Numbered from the stretch's first letter, positions 26,924 to 35,484 are shown. The stretch is 37,212 nt of DNA from Caulobacter sp. (GCA_017744495.1 JAGIBE010000215.1:1-37212), one strand, 5' to 3'. Made by a program: numbers and translations. Notes: generated by a model not told the origin, from the letters alone.

Positions 26924-27180
26924 ACTCGGCTTCTCCCCTTTTTCCAGACCCATGGGCCTGGAGCCGAACCCCAAGCCCAATCTGATACCAATTATCTGCG
27001 GACATCCGTAGAATGCGGTACTTCTCGGGCCTCGGAAGGCGACTGTGACGGAAATTTATCGGATGACAAGGCCAAAAAAGAACCAATTGCAGACCATGTT
27101 CTTATTGGTACGAAAATGGTCATATGCTATCCCGGTGACCATGGGGTGGCGCGGTTTTGCGCGGGGGTGCGGAATTGACG
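26924..27180. promoter_or_regulatory. Divergent control region of the nag TonB receptor and nagR, with several dyads
   Basis: This 257-base gap is less GC-rich than the genes. It holds ACCAAT (27082-27087) facing ATTGGT (27104-27109), and GACCAT (27092-27097) facing ATGGTC (27116-27121). A perfect pair follows, ATGGTCA (27116-27122) facing TGACCAT (27136-27142). A separate small dyad GATA-CCAAT-TATC lies at 26984-26996, close to the receptor start. TGGTnnnACCA-like sites are usual for NagR/DasR-type GntR repressors, so these are probable NagR sites. An ACCAAT also lies at 27925-27930 before the deaminase gene. No experiment is available. Confidence 0.6.
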
Positions 27181-27918
27181 ATGTTTTCTGACAGGATCGG
27201 CGGCCTGACCGGCGACGACCACGCCCCGCTCTACAAGCAGCTCCAGCGCGCCCTGCGTGACGCCATCCAGAAGAAGGTGCTGGGACCCGACGAAGCCCTG
27301 CCGGCCGAACGCGACATGGCCGAGGAGTTCAGCATCTCGCGCATCACCGTACGCAAGGCGCTGGACGGCCTGGTCAGCGAGGGCCTGCTGACCCGCCGCC
27401 AGGGCGCGGGCACCTTCGTCGCCGCCCGGGTCGAGAAGAGCTTCTCCAAGCTGTCGTCGTTCACCGAGGACATGATCTCGCGCGGGCGCACGCCGCGCAG
27501 CGAATGGATCAGCAAGGCCGAGGGCGCCGTCACGCCCGAGGAGTCCCTGACCCTGGGCCTGTCGCCCGGCACCCAGGTCTTCCGCTTCGCCCGTATCCGC
27601 TACGCCGACGGCGCGCCGATGGCGCTGGAATATTCGACGATCGCCGGCTTCGCCCTGCCGTCGGCCGAGGTGGTGGGCGTGTCGCTCTATGAAGCCCTGG
27701 AGGCCACCGGCCACCGCCCCGCCCGCGCCCTGCAGCGGCTGCGCGCGGTGCTGTTCACCGCCGAGCAGGCCGACCTGCTGGGCGTGCCGGTCAAGGACGC
27801 GGGCCTGCTGATCGAGCGCCGCAGCTTCCTGAAGGACGGCCGCGCCGTCGAAGTGACCCAGTCCTACTACCGCGGCGACGCCTACGACTTCGTCGCCGAA
27901 CTGAACGCCCTCTCCTAG
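27181..27918 (+). CDS. nagR: GntR-family repressor of the HutC/NagR type
   Basis: The 245-residue product starts at ATG 27181; upstream in-frame starts add unrelated residues. Residues 15-80 form the GntR winged helix (PLYKQLQRALRDAI, LPAERDMAEEF, ITVRKALDGL, RRQGAGTFV). Residues 90-240 form a UTRA effector domain (SSFTEDMISRGRTP, VFRFARIRYADGAPMALEYS, VTQSYYRGDAYDF). In this family GlcNAc-6-P or GlcN-6-P binding to UTRA releases DNA. It diverges from the TonB receptor and precedes the deaminase and nagA, so it is the likely local repressor of the nag genes. The ribosome-binding site is weak. Confidence 0.93.
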   Translation: MFSDRIGGLTGDDHAPLYKQLQRALRDAIQKKVLGPDEALPAERDMAEEFSISRITVRKALDGLVSEGLLTRRQGAGTFVAARVEKSFSKLSSFTEDMISRGRTPRSEWISKAEGAVTPEESLTLGLSPGTQVFRFARIRYADGAPMALEYSTIAGFALPSAEVVGVSLYEALEATGHRPARALQRLRAVLFTAEQADLLGVPVKDAGLLIERRSFLKDGRAVEVTQSYYRGDAYDFVAELNALS

Positions 27919-28005
27919 GGGGCAACCAATCGGGGCCTCGCCCCCACCCCCTTTGAAAGACGAGGGGCGTTTAGTGAAGGGAAGTCCGCTTTGGAGGCCA
28001 ACGTC

Positions 28006-29094
28006 TTGACCCGACCCGCACCCCCTGCTCCGCCTTCCGACGGATCGGCCAATGGGGCAGCAAGGCTGACGGCGGAATCGACCCGCATGTTCCTCGAGGC
28101 CGGCCAGGCCTCGCAAGTCGTCGCCGCCCAGCTGACCGCCAACGCCGCCCGCGCGGCCAGGATCGGCGAGCGCCTTCGCGCCCGTCCGCCCCGCGCCGTC
28201 GTCACCTGCGCGCGCGGCAGCAGCGACCACGCCGCCACCTTCGCCAAGTACCTGATCGAGACCCGCACCGGCGTGCTGACCTCGTCGGCCGCGCTGTCGG
28301 TCTCCTCCGTCTACGCCGCCCAGCAGGACCTGGGCGACGTGCTCTATCTGGCCATTTCCCAGTCGGGCAAAAGCCCCGACCTGCTGGCCGCGGTCCAGGC
28401 CGCCAAGGCCGCCGGCGCCTTCGTCATCGCCCTGGTCAACGTCACCGACTCACCTCTGGCGGCCCTCGCCGACGAGGTCCTGCCCTTGCACGCCGGGCCC
28501 GAGCTGAGCGTGGCCGCCACCAAGTCATACATCGCCGCCCTGTCGGCCATCGCCCAGCTGGTCGCCGCCTGGACTGGCGACGAGGACCTGACCGCCGCCC
28601 TGTCCACCCTGCCCGCCCTGCTGGCCGAGGCGTGGACCCTGGACTGGACCCCGGCCGTCGAACGCCTGAAGCTGGCCCGCAACCTCTATGTGCTGGGACG
28701 CGGCGTCGGCTTCGGCGTCGCCCAGGAGGCGGCCCTGAAGTTCAAGGAGACCTGCGGCCTGCACGCCGAGGCCTTCAGCGCCGCCGAGGTGCTGCACGGA
28801 CCCATGGCCCTGGTGAAGGAAGGCTTCCCGGTGCTGGTGTTCGCCCAGAACGACGAGAGCCGCGAGAGCGTCGACGCGATGGCCGAGGGCGTGGCCGAGC
28901 GCGGCGGGGACGTCCTCCTCGCCGGCGCCGGCGAAACAGGCTCCGGCGTCCTGCCCGCGCTGAAAGCCCACCCCGTGATCGAGCCGATCCTGATGATCCA
29001 GAGCTTCTACCGGATGGCCAATGCATTGGCCGTCGCCCGAGGCTACGATCCCGACAGCCCGCCGCACCTCAACAAGGTCACAGAAACCGTCTGA
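28006..29094 (+). CDS. Double-SIS glucosamine-6-phosphate deaminase (NagB-II type)
   Basis: I choose TTG 28006 because GGAGG lies at 27993-27997 at ideal spacing; an in-frame TTG at 27991 overlaps that site. The 362-residue protein has two sugar isomerase (SIS) domains, like the isomerase half of GlmS but without the glutaminase. The first has VVTCARGSSDHAA and AISQSGKSPDLLAA. The second has YVLGRGVGFGVAQEAALKFKE (parts: LGRGVGFGVAQEAALK) and AEVLHGPMALV. Such proteins turn GlcN-6-P into fructose-6-phosphate and ammonia, replacing classical NagB, which is not in the window. It ends overlapping the nagA start by one base (TGATG). Confidence 0.9.
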   Translation: MTRPAPPAPPSDGSANGAARLTAESTRMFLEAGQASQVVAAQLTANAARAARIGERLRARPPRAVVTCARGSSDHAATFAKYLIETRTGVLTSSAALSVSSVYAAQQDLGDVLYLAISQSGKSPDLLAAVQAAKAAGAFVIALVNVTDSPLAALADEVLPLHAGPELSVAATKSYIAALSAIAQLVAAWTGDEDLTAALSTLPALLAEAWTLDWTPAVERLKLARNLYVLGRGVGFGVAQEAALKFKETCGLHAEAFSAAEVLHGPMALVKEGFPVLVFAQNDESRESVDAMAEGVAERGGDVLLAGAGETGSGVLPALKAHPVIEPILMIQSFYRMANALAVARGYDPDSPPHLNKVTETV

Positions 29095-30233
29095 TGCAGT
29101 CTGTTCTCGTCAATGGTCGCATCCTGACGCCTGCGGGAATCGTCGACGGCAAGGCCGTGGTGATCGAGGGCGGCCGGATCCTGGGCCTCATCGACAGCGC
29201 TGACACGCCCGTCGGCGCCCAGCGTCACGATCTGGACGGCGGCCTGCTGGTCCCCGGGTTCATCGACACCCAGGTGAACGGCGGCGGCGGAGTGCTGTTC
29301 AACGACTCCACCACCGTCGAGGCGATCGCCGCCATCGGCGCGGCTCACCGTCCCTACGGCACCACCGGCTTCCTCCCGACGCTGATCAGCGACGACCTGG
29401 CCGTGGTCGACGCCGCCATGCGCGCGACCGAACAGGCCATCGAGGCCGGCGTGCCCGGCGTGCTGGGCGTCCACATCGAGGGCCCGTTCCTCAATGTGAA
29501 GCGCAAGGGCATCCACGACTCCAGCAAGTTCCGCACCCTCGACGACGAGGCCGTGACCCTGCTGAGCTCGCTTAGGCGCGGCAAGACCCTGGTGACCCTG
29601 GCGCCGGAGACCACCACGCCCGAGATGGTCCGCCGCCTGGCGAGCGCCGGGGTGACGGTCGCCGCCGGCCACACCAACGCCGCCTACGGCACGGTGCGCA
29701 AGGCGTTGGACGCCGGCCTGACCGGCTTCACCCACCTGTTCAACGCCATGTCGCCCCTGACCAGCCGCGAGCCCGGCGTGGTCGGCGCGGCCCTGGAAAG
29801 CCAGATCGCCTGGTGCGGGATCATCGTGGACGGCCGCCACGTCGATCCCGTGACGCTGAAGATCGCCCTGCGCACCCGGCCGCTGGACCGCTTCATGCTG
29901 GTGACCGACGCCATGCCGACCGTTGGCATGGCCGAGAAGGACTTCAACCTGCAAGGCCGCCATATCCGCGTGGTCGACGGCGTCTGCGTCGACGACCAGG
30001 GCACCCTGGCCGGCTCGGACCTGGACATGATCGGCGCGGTCCGCAACGCGGTGTCGATGCTGGGCCTGTCACTGGACGAGGCCGTGGCGATCGCTTCGGC
30101 TTCTCCCGCCGCCTTCCTGGGGCTGACGGGCGACCGCGGCGTCATCCGGGCCGGCGCCGCCGCCGACCTGGTGCTGCTGGACGACGCCCTGCAGGTGCGC
30201 CGGACCTGGATCGACGGCGCGGTGAACGCCTAG
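29094..30233 (+). CDS. nagA: N-acetylglucosamine-6-phosphate deacetylase
   Basis: The 379-residue amidohydrolase removes acetate from GlcNAc-6-P made by the PTS, giving GlcN-6-P for the SIS deaminase. The N-terminal metal motif reads PGFIDTQVNGGGG, the Q-x-N form seen in E. coli NagA, so probably one metal is bound. Metal and catalytic residues follow: Glu129 in HIEGPF, His193 in AGHTNA, His214 in THLFNAMSP, and catalytic Asp272 in VTDAM. Length and motifs match the family throughout. The ATG at 29094 overlaps the upstream stop by one base, showing tight coupling. A strong bidirectional terminator lies 55 bases after its stop. Confidence 0.97.
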   Translation: MQSVLVNGRILTPAGIVDGKAVVIEGGRILGLIDSADTPVGAQRHDLDGGLLVPGFIDTQVNGGGGVLFNDSTTVEAIAAIGAAHRPYGTTGFLPTLISDDLAVVDAAMRATEQAIEAGVPGVLGVHIEGPFLNVKRKGIHDSSKFRTLDDEAVTLLSSLRRGKTLVTLAPETTTPEMVRRLASAGVTVAAGHTNAAYGTVRKALDAGLTGFTHLFNAMSPLTSREPGVVGAALESQIAWCGIIVDGRHVDPVTLKIALRTRPLDRFMLVTDAMPTVGMAEKDFNLQGRHIRVVDGVCVDDQGTLAGSDLDMIGAVRNAVSMLGLSLDEAVAIASASPAAFLGLTGDRGVIRAGAAADLVLLDDALQVRRTWIDGAVNA

Positions 30234-30287
30234 ATCCCTCATCCTGGACACGCGCCGTGGAGCCACCGATTCAGAACACCAAAAAAG

Positions 30288-30315
30288 AAGGGCGCTGGTT
30301 TTCACCAGCGCCCTT
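30288..30315. terminator. Bidirectional terminator between nagA and a TonB receptor
   Basis: AAGGGCGCTGGT (30288-30299) and ACCAGCGCCCTT (30304-30315) form a 12-base perfect stem with a TTTC loop. AAAAAAG lies on the left and a short T run on the right, so it works on both strands, with the better U tract for the minus-strand receptor gene. It lies between the convergent stops at 30233 and 30342. Confidence 0.9.
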
Positions 30316-30341
30316 TGGTCGTTTCGGGGAGGAAAAGCGAC

Positions 30342-33161
30342 CTAGAACTTGAAGCGCACGCCGGCCAGGATCTCGCGACCCGTGTGGTGGAAGACCACCG
30401 GCATATTCTGCGTGCCGCTGAACTGATCCTGGTCTTCGTCGGTCAGGTTCACGCCTTCCAGCGACAGCTTCCACTGGTCGTTGATCGTGTACTGGACCGA
30501 GGCGTCGACGTTCAGGGTCGAGTTCGTGCCGTCATAGGGGACCGGCGCGGCCGTGGTGTTTTCCTGGCCCAGGACGCGGGTCAGGTAACGGTCGCGGTAC
30601 GAGGCCGAGACGCGGGCGCTGATCTTGGTGTCTTCGTAATACAGGGTGGCGTTGTAGCCGTTGCGCGACAGACCGGTCAGGTCCGTCGCCACCAGCACCT
30701 TGCCGCTCGAGTCCACATATTCCACGTCCGACTTGACGTAGGTGTAGTTCAGCAGGGCGCCGGTGTTGGCCAGCAAGCCCGGCAGGAACTTGAAGGGCTG
30801 CTGGTAATTGATTTCCACGCCCTTCACCGGGCCGCCCTTGGTGTTGCGCGGCGCGTTGAAGTTCCACTGGGCCGAGGCGTCGCAACCCGAGGCGCCGTTA
30901 CAGGCGGCGACGGCCACGCTGTCGGGGATGCCGAACGGGTTGCCCGTGAACGGCTGGGTAGTCGTCACGGTCTGGACGAGGCTCTGGATGTCCTTCTTGA
31001 AGAAGGCGACCGAGAGCAGGGCTTGGGACTGGAAGTACCATTCGAAGGCCAGGTCGTAGGACTTCGCGCGATACGGATCCAGGTCGGGGTTGCCGACGGT
31101 CACGCCGCGCGAGCTGCCCGAGACGGTCACCGTGGCGCCCGGCGTCAGGCTGCCCAGGTCCGGACGCGACATCACCTTGGCCGCGGCGAAGCGGATCAGG
31201 AAGCTGTCGGTCGGCTCGACGACCAGGTTCAGCGACGGCAAGGTGTCGTGATATTTGCGCTCGGCCGACAGGGCCACCGGCACGCCGCCGGCGTAGGTAT
31301 AGCCGTCCGACGACTGCTGGGTCTCGACATAGCGGACGCCGATGTTGCCGCGCACCGGCACGCCGCCGATCTCGCTCTTGAAGTCGGCCTGGACGAAGCC
31401 GCCCTTGTCCTTCTCGTCGACCGAGCGGTTGTTGCCCAGCGAGGGCTCCGTGCCCAGCTTGAAGGCGCCGCCGAACGCGGTCGGGTCGTTCAGGCTCAGC
31501 ACGGTCTGAGCCGCCCGGACGTCCGGAATGATCGAGGAGATGCCGTTGAAGTTGACCAGCTGGCTGTAGCCGGCCAGGGCGATGGCGGCGACGCCGGCCG
31601 GGATGACCGACTCCTGGTTGGCCGAGGTGCCGATCGAGCGGCGCATCTCGGTCGTCTTGAACTCGTACTTCTTGAAGTCGAGACCGGCCTTCAGCGTGAT
31701 CGCGTCATTGACGTCGAACTGGCCGCCGACATGAGCCATGTCGTAGGTGTTCAGAGCCGTCTGCGGGCGCAGGCGGATCTGGGTCAGCTTCCATTTCGTC
31801 GGGTCGGTCAGGGTCGCGTTACCGAAGCCGAAGACCGGGTTGCCGCGATCCGTGAAGTCGTACGAGTAGCCGTCGACGTTGAAGTAGTCGTAGCGCAGCG
31901 TCGTCTGGGTCGGGTTCTTGTGGTCCGACTTCGAGTGGCCCAGGACGCCTTCCACCTTGAAGCGATCGCTGAACTCGTGCGAACCGCTCAACGAGTACTG
32001 GGTGAACTTGGTGTCCAGCTTGTCGAAGCGGTTCTCAACCGCCACGTCGACGTCGTTGAACGTGCCCTTGACCATCACGCCGTTGTTGATGGTCGCCGAG
32101 GTGACCTCGGTGTCGGCGATGCCGCAGGTGCTGGCGCGGTTGGCCGTGGTGCACGCGGTGCCGGTGCTGAACGAGGGCGCTTCGAGGTTCTGTTCCTCGC
32201 GCGTGCCCTTCAGGTCGGCGTAAAGGGCGTCGAACGAGATCAGGGTCTTGTCGGTCGGCTGCCACTGCAGGCCCAGGGTGGCGCCCAGGCGCTCTTGTTC
32301 CTGGTGGTAGATGTCATAGCGCGGGAAGCGCGGGTGGAAGGCGGCGTTGGCGTCGGCGAGGCTGACGCCGGCCGCGGATTCGAAGCCCGGCGCGATCGAG
32401 TTGCCGGTCGCCCAGCGCACGGTGCTCGAGCCCTGCTCCACCAGCTTGCGCTTGGTGTAGGCGATCGAGAACAGGGCGCCGAACGTGTCGTCCTTCCAGG
32501 TGTTCGAGATCATGAACGCGCCGCGCGGCGAGGTCTTCTCGGCCAGGTCGTTGTAGCTGGCCTGAGCCGAGCCCGACATCTGGAAGCCCTTGTAGTCAAA
32601 CGGGCGCGCCGTGCGCAGATCGACCGTGGCGCCCAGCGAGCCTTCCTCGGTCTCGGCTTCGGCGGTCTTGCGCACCGTAATGGCGCTGAACAGGTCCGAG
32701 GCGAAGATATTGAAGTCGAACGAACGGCCGCGGTTGGTGCCGCCCGAAGCGTCCGATCCGCCGGCGGTCGTCAGAGCTTCCATGCCGTTGATGCGGACGC
32801 GGGTGAATTGCGGGCCCAGGCCGCGCACCGAGATCTGGCGGCCTTCGCCGCCGTCACGGGTGATGGCCACGCCAGGGATGCGCTGGATCGATTCCGACAG
32901 GTTCAGGTCGGGGAACTTGCCGATGTCTTCGGCCAGGATGCTGTCGACCGCGGCCGATTCCTCGCGCTTGACGTTCAGCGCCTTGCCCAGGCTGCTGCGG
33001 AAACCTGTGACGACGACCGCTTCGACGGAATTGTCGTCGGACGCGCCGGCCGGGGCGTCCTGCGCCGCGGCGACTCCGGCGAAGGCCAGAGCCATCAGCA
33101 TCGCGCCGCCAGACGCGCCGAGCTTCAGCGCGCGGGCGCGCTGCTTAGAAACCTGGGACAT
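30342..33161 (-). CDS. TonB-dependent receptor, probable carbohydrate transporter
   Basis: The 939-residue protein starts at ATG 33161 with AGGAGG upstream. The signal peptide ends near AAAQDAPAG. The TonB-box-like segment is VEAVVVTGFRSSL. The plug carries the pattern DIGKFPDLNLSESIQRIPGV and RGLGPQFTRVRINGMEA, common in the oligosaccharide-type receptors of Caulobacter and xanthomonads. The barrel ends with GVRFKF, a classical Phe-terminated OMP. It is intact, unlike the receptor near nagR. By order it matches CC0442 in C. crescentus (from memory). It converges on nagA, and its promoter region has LacI-type operators, so its control may differ from that of the GntR-linked nag genes. The substrate is unproved. 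Confidence 0.93.
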   Translation of the reverse strand: MSQVSKQRARALKLGASGGAMLMALAFAGVAAAQDAPAGASDDNSVEAVVVTGFRSSLGKALNVKREESAAVDSILAEDIGKFPDLNLSESIQRIPGVAITRDGGEGRQISVRGLGPQFTRVRINGMEALTTAGGSDASGGTNRGRSFDFNIFASDLFSAITVRKTAEAETEEGSLGATVDLRTARPFDYKGFQMSGSAQASYNDLAEKTSPRGAFMISNTWKDDTFGALFSIAYTKRKLVEQGSSTVRWATGNSIAPGFESAAGVSLADANAAFHPRFPRYDIYHQEQERLGATLGLQWQPTDKTLISFDALYADLKGTREEQNLEAPSFSTGTACTTANRASTCGIADTEVTSATINNGVMVKGTFNDVDVAVENRFDKLDTKFTQYSLSGSHEFSDRFKVEGVLGHSKSDHKNPTQTTLRYDYFNVDGYSYDFTDRGNPVFGFGNATLTDPTKWKLTQIRLRPQTALNTYDMAHVGGQFDVNDAITLKAGLDFKKYEFKTTEMRRSIGTSANQESVIPAGVAAIALAGYSQLVNFNGISSIIPDVRAAQTVLSLNDPTAFGGAFKLGTEPSLGNNRSVDEKDKGGFVQADFKSEIGGVPVRGNIGVRYVETQQSSDGYTYAGGVPVALSAERKYHDTLPSLNLVVEPTDSFLIRFAAAKVMSRPDLGSLTPGATVTVSGSSRGVTVGNPDLDPYRAKSYDLAFEWYFQSQALLSVAFFKKDIQSLVQTVTTTQPFTGNPFGIPDSVAVAACNGASGCDASAQWNFNAPRNTKGGPVKGVEINYQQPFKFLPGLLANTGALLNYTYVKSDVEYVDSSGKVLVATDLTGLSRNGYNATLYYEDTKISARVSASYRDRYLTRVLGQENTTAAPVPYDGTNSTLNVDASVQYTINDQWKLSLEGVNLTDEDQDQFSGTQNMPVVFHHTGREILAGVRFKF

Positions 33162-33271
33162 AAATCCTCCTCCCGTGACTTATCGTCTTTCTGAACGATG
33201 CTCTCGCATCGCCCGGTCGAGACGGCGTCCGCGCTTCCTTCTAACGCGGCCGCTCGCAGACCGTCGATTTT

Positions 33272-33335
33272 TGACACCGGTGTCACATCCGAGCTGGACG
33301 TTGTCCTGACACCGGTAGCAATGGAAGCGGTATCA
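33272..33335. promoter_or_regulatory. Three LacI-type operators upstream of the TonB receptor
   Basis: TGACACCGGTGTCA (33272-33285) is a perfect 14-base palindrome with the central CG usual for LacI-family sites. TGACACCGGTAGCA (33307-33320) and TGGAAGCGGTATCA (33322-33335) fit the same TGnnAnCGGTnnCA pattern. Centres lie 35 and 15 bases apart, 110 to 175 bases upstream of the receptor start. The pattern resembles operators reported for LacI-family sugar regulators in Caulobacter and Xanthomonas. No LacI-family gene is in this window, so the regulator acts from elsewhere. Confidence 0.65.
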
Positions 33336-33443
33336 AATGAAACCGCCGTTCACAAGATGGCTGAAGCGTGGCGGAACGTAGCACGGGTGAAATCGTGTCG
33401 TTTGGGCCACAACCCGGCCAAGCTTATGCCTTGACCATAACCC

Positions 33444-33914
33444 TCAAAGCTCCTCGATCCGCCGTTGGCTGACCTTGTTGAGCCCGTCGATCACGGCGCG
33501 GCGCTGATCGGGATTCAGGTCGGCGGTGCGCAGCAGGCGCAGCGAATTGATGTGGACGTCGATGGCCTCCCAGCGCCAGGCGCCGGCCTCCGAGCAGGTG
33601 TCCACCAGAGCGCAGAACGAGACCGCCGCCTGGTCCACGCACGACCCCGGCAGGAAGCCCGACACGTCGATGATCCGCAGGGCCAGGGCATAGAGATCCT
33701 GGAAGGCGCCGTCGCCGCGGGTCGCCGCGGCCGAGCGGCCGAACCGGCCCTCGATCTCGGCCAGCGCCGAATCCAGCACGGCCAGCGACTCGGCCCGCAG
33801 CGGCTCCAACGCCGCGTCGGCGGCCGCCAGGGCGTCCTTGGCCATCATGCCGCCTTCGGCCCGGGCCAGCAGCGACAGGCGGTTGGGAGCGCGGAACTTG
33901 CGGGCGACGGTCAT
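33444..33914 (-). CDS. cheE: Chemotaxis-cluster protein CheE
   Basis: The 156-residue product is mostly helical by eye (MTVARKFRAPNRLSLLARAEGG..., with long Ala/Leu/Glu stretches), with two Cys near residues 92 and 107. It has no signal peptide and no recognisable enzyme motif. It is the last gene of the chemotaxis operon and overlaps the stop of the CheY-like gene by four bases (ATGA). The place matches the gene named cheE (CC0441) in the main C. crescentus cluster. Its molecular role is not known to me; a part in chemotactic response is inferred from context. Confidence 0.78.
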   Translation of the reverse strand: MTVARKFRAPNRLSLLARAEGGMMAKDALAAADAALEPLRAESLAVLDSALAEIEGRFGRSAAATRGDGAFQDLYALALRIIDVSGFLPGSCVDQAAVSFCALVDTCSEAGAWRWEAIDVHINSLRLLRTADLNPDQRRAVIDGLNKVSQRRIEEL

Positions 33915-34510
33915 GACTTGGCTTTCTCGGAGTCCGGCGGCGCTGGAGCCCCTTGCGAGGTGGATTGGGCGCCCGGCGGACGCATCGGTTGCGGGGGATC
34001 GTCGCGCCTGCGCCCCTTGGCGCCGGCCGGAGGGCCGTCGTCCTTGAACCGCCGATCGGGACCCAGATAGGTCTCGCATTCGATGAACTGACGGTCTTCC
34101 TTGGCCGCCCACAGGATACGTTCGAGCACGATCTTGGGGGTGATCGGCTTGGCGATCGTGAAGTTGGCGCCGGCGTCACGCCCCTTGAACACCTGGGACG
34201 GCGGGGTGTGGCCCGAAACCAGGATCACGGCGAGATAGCGGTTGGCCTCCAGGGCGCCGCGACGCAGCCATTTGACCAGCTCGTAACCGTCCACGCCGGC
34301 CATGTTGGTGGCGCTGATGACCAGGTCGAAGGTGCGTTCACGCAACAGGGTCTGGGCGGCTTTCGCGCTGTCGGCCCGCGTCAGGTTGCCGACGCCGAAA
34401 CCCAGCAGCACCTGGGACAGCAGGTTCAGCGACGGGGCGCTGTCGTCGACCAGCAGCACCTCGACCTTCTCGAGATTGATCCGGGTCGAGGCGTGGAGCG
34501 GTTCGCGCAT
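33911..34510 (-). CDS. CheYIII / Cle-like receiver without phosphoacceptor, with arginine-rich tail
   Basis: The 199-residue protein has a CheY-like receiver at about 15-135. The acidic pair Asp22-Asp23 (LLVDDS) and Lys121 (IAKPITP) are kept, but the phosphoacceptor position is Ala67 in DLVISATNMAGVDGYEL, where CheY has Asp. After the receiver comes YLGPDRRFKDD (Gly150-Arg154), then KGRRRDD (Arg167-Arg169), and a Pro/Gln/Ser-rich disordered end. Arg-rich stretches of this kind bind c-di-GMP in the Cle proteins of C. crescentus, which then act on the flagellar motor or holdfast. By order this is CheYIII (CC0440), which I believe is one of the Cle set. Phosphorylation control seems unlikely here. 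Confidence 0.85.
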   Translation of the reverse strand: MREPLHASTRINLEKVEVLLVDDSAPSLNLLSQVLLGFGVGNLTRADSAKAAQTLLRERTFDLVISATNMAGVDGYELVKWLRRGALEANRYLAVILVSGHTPPSQVFKGRDAGANFTIAKPITPKIVLERILWAAKEDRQFIECETYLGPDRRFKDDGPPAGAKGRRRDDPPQPMRPPGAQSTSQGAPAPPDSEKAKS

Positions 34511-34513
34511 GGC

Positions 34514-34903
34514 TTAGAAGAAGTCGAGTTCGCCGGCCTCGGCGTCCCAGCCCGCATGGCCCTGGTCGTGGCGAAGACGCCCAACCAGGTCGGCCAGGCC
34601 CAGGCCTTCGAGCAGTGGCTCGACGGCCATGTTCCATTCACCCGAGGCGTGCTGACCGATGCGGGTCAGCACGTCGGACAGGCCGTGCAGGCGCTGGCTC
34701 AGCTCGTCCAGGGCCTGCAGGCGCGAGAGGTTCTCCAGCGCCGCGCCGCCCGTGGCCAGGTCGCCGGCGATGTGCTCGCAATCCCGGCAGATCGCCGCGG
34801 CCGCCATCAGCTCGGCCGCCAGACGACGCGAAAGCTCGCCCACGGGCAGTTGGCCCGAGGTCTCTTCGGCGTCGGTCTTGGCGAGCGGCTGGATGGCGGT
34901 CAT
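34514..34903 (-). CDS. cheU: Chemotaxis-cluster protein CheU
   Basis: The 129-residue product is largely helical (LSRRLAAELMAAAAICRDCEHIAGD, read as RRLAAELMAAAAICRDCE), with a CxxC-like CRDC at about residues 39-42. An acidic end GWDAEAGELDFF resembles short linear binding peptides. No enzyme domain is recognised. It lies three bases upstream of the CheY-like gene and five bases after cheD, so it is cotranscribed. The order matches cheU (CC0439) of C. crescentus. Function is not known to me; the CheC/CheX/CheZ phosphatase families were considered and no motif of theirs is clear. Confidence 0.75.
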   Translation of the reverse strand: MTAIQPLAKTDAEETSGQLPVGELSRRLAAELMAAAAICRDCEHIAGDLATGGAALENLSRLQALDELSQRLHGLSDVLTRIGQHASGEWNMAVEPLLEGLGLADLVGRLRHDQGHAGWDAEAGELDFF

Positions 34904-34908
34904 GGGCG

Positions 34909-35484
34909 TCAGAACAGATCCACATCGCCGCTGGACACGGCAGGCATCGGCGGAGGCGTAGGACGGCGGACATCCTGCGGCGCGTTGTCGACGGCGACCA
35001 GGCGCTGGCGAACCCGGCCGGACGCCGGCCAGAACTCGACGCGGCGGGCCGACAGCCCGCCCGTGCTGGACGAGACGATCGGGATGCCTTCGTCGCGCAG
35101 AAAGCGCTCGGCGAAGGCGGCGTTGCTGGCGCCGACGTCCGAGAGGCCGTCGAACAGCTTGCCGCCGCCGAAGATCTTGGCCTCCAGACGGTCGCGGCGC
35201 GCGCCCTTCTTCAGGAGGCCGTTGATCAGCAGTTCCATCGCGAACGCGCCGTAGCGCACGGCGTCGCCGCCGTCCTTGTTCCGGTCGCCCGAGTCCGGCA
35301 GCAGGAAGTGGTTCATACCGCCGATGCCGGTCGTCGGATCGCGCAGGCAGGCGGCGATGCACGAACCGAGCACCGTGGTCATCACCACGTTCGGATCGGA
35401 CGACACGTGGCTCTCGCCCTGCGTGACGTGGACCTTGACCGCCGGACCCGAGGCATCGTCTGGGTAGGGCTCTCGACCGATCAT
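34909..35484 (-). CDS. cheD: Chemoreceptor glutamine deamidase CheD
   Basis: The 191-residue enzyme deamidates selected glutamines on methyl-accepting chemoreceptors, making methylation sites for CheR. Catalytic Cys42 lies in [12 protein letters not shown], His59 in GGMNHFLLP, and Thr36 is at the place of the third triad residue in T. maritima CheD. Later blocks include [25 protein letters not shown] (seen as [12 protein letters not shown] and KIFGGG). The ATG shares ATGA with the stop of the cheYII gene. It is a normal-length CheD with an N-terminal extension of about 15 residues. Confidence 0.95.
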   Translation of the reverse strand: MIGREPYPDDASGPAVKVHVTQGESHVSSDPNVVMTTVLGSCIAACLRDPTTGIGGMNHFLLPDSGDRNKDGGDAVRYGAFAMELLINGLLKKGARRDRLEAKIFGGGKLFDGLSDVGASNAAFAERFLRDEGIPIVSSSTGGLSARRVEFWPASGRVRQRLVAVDNAPQDVRRPTPPPMPAVSSGDVDLF

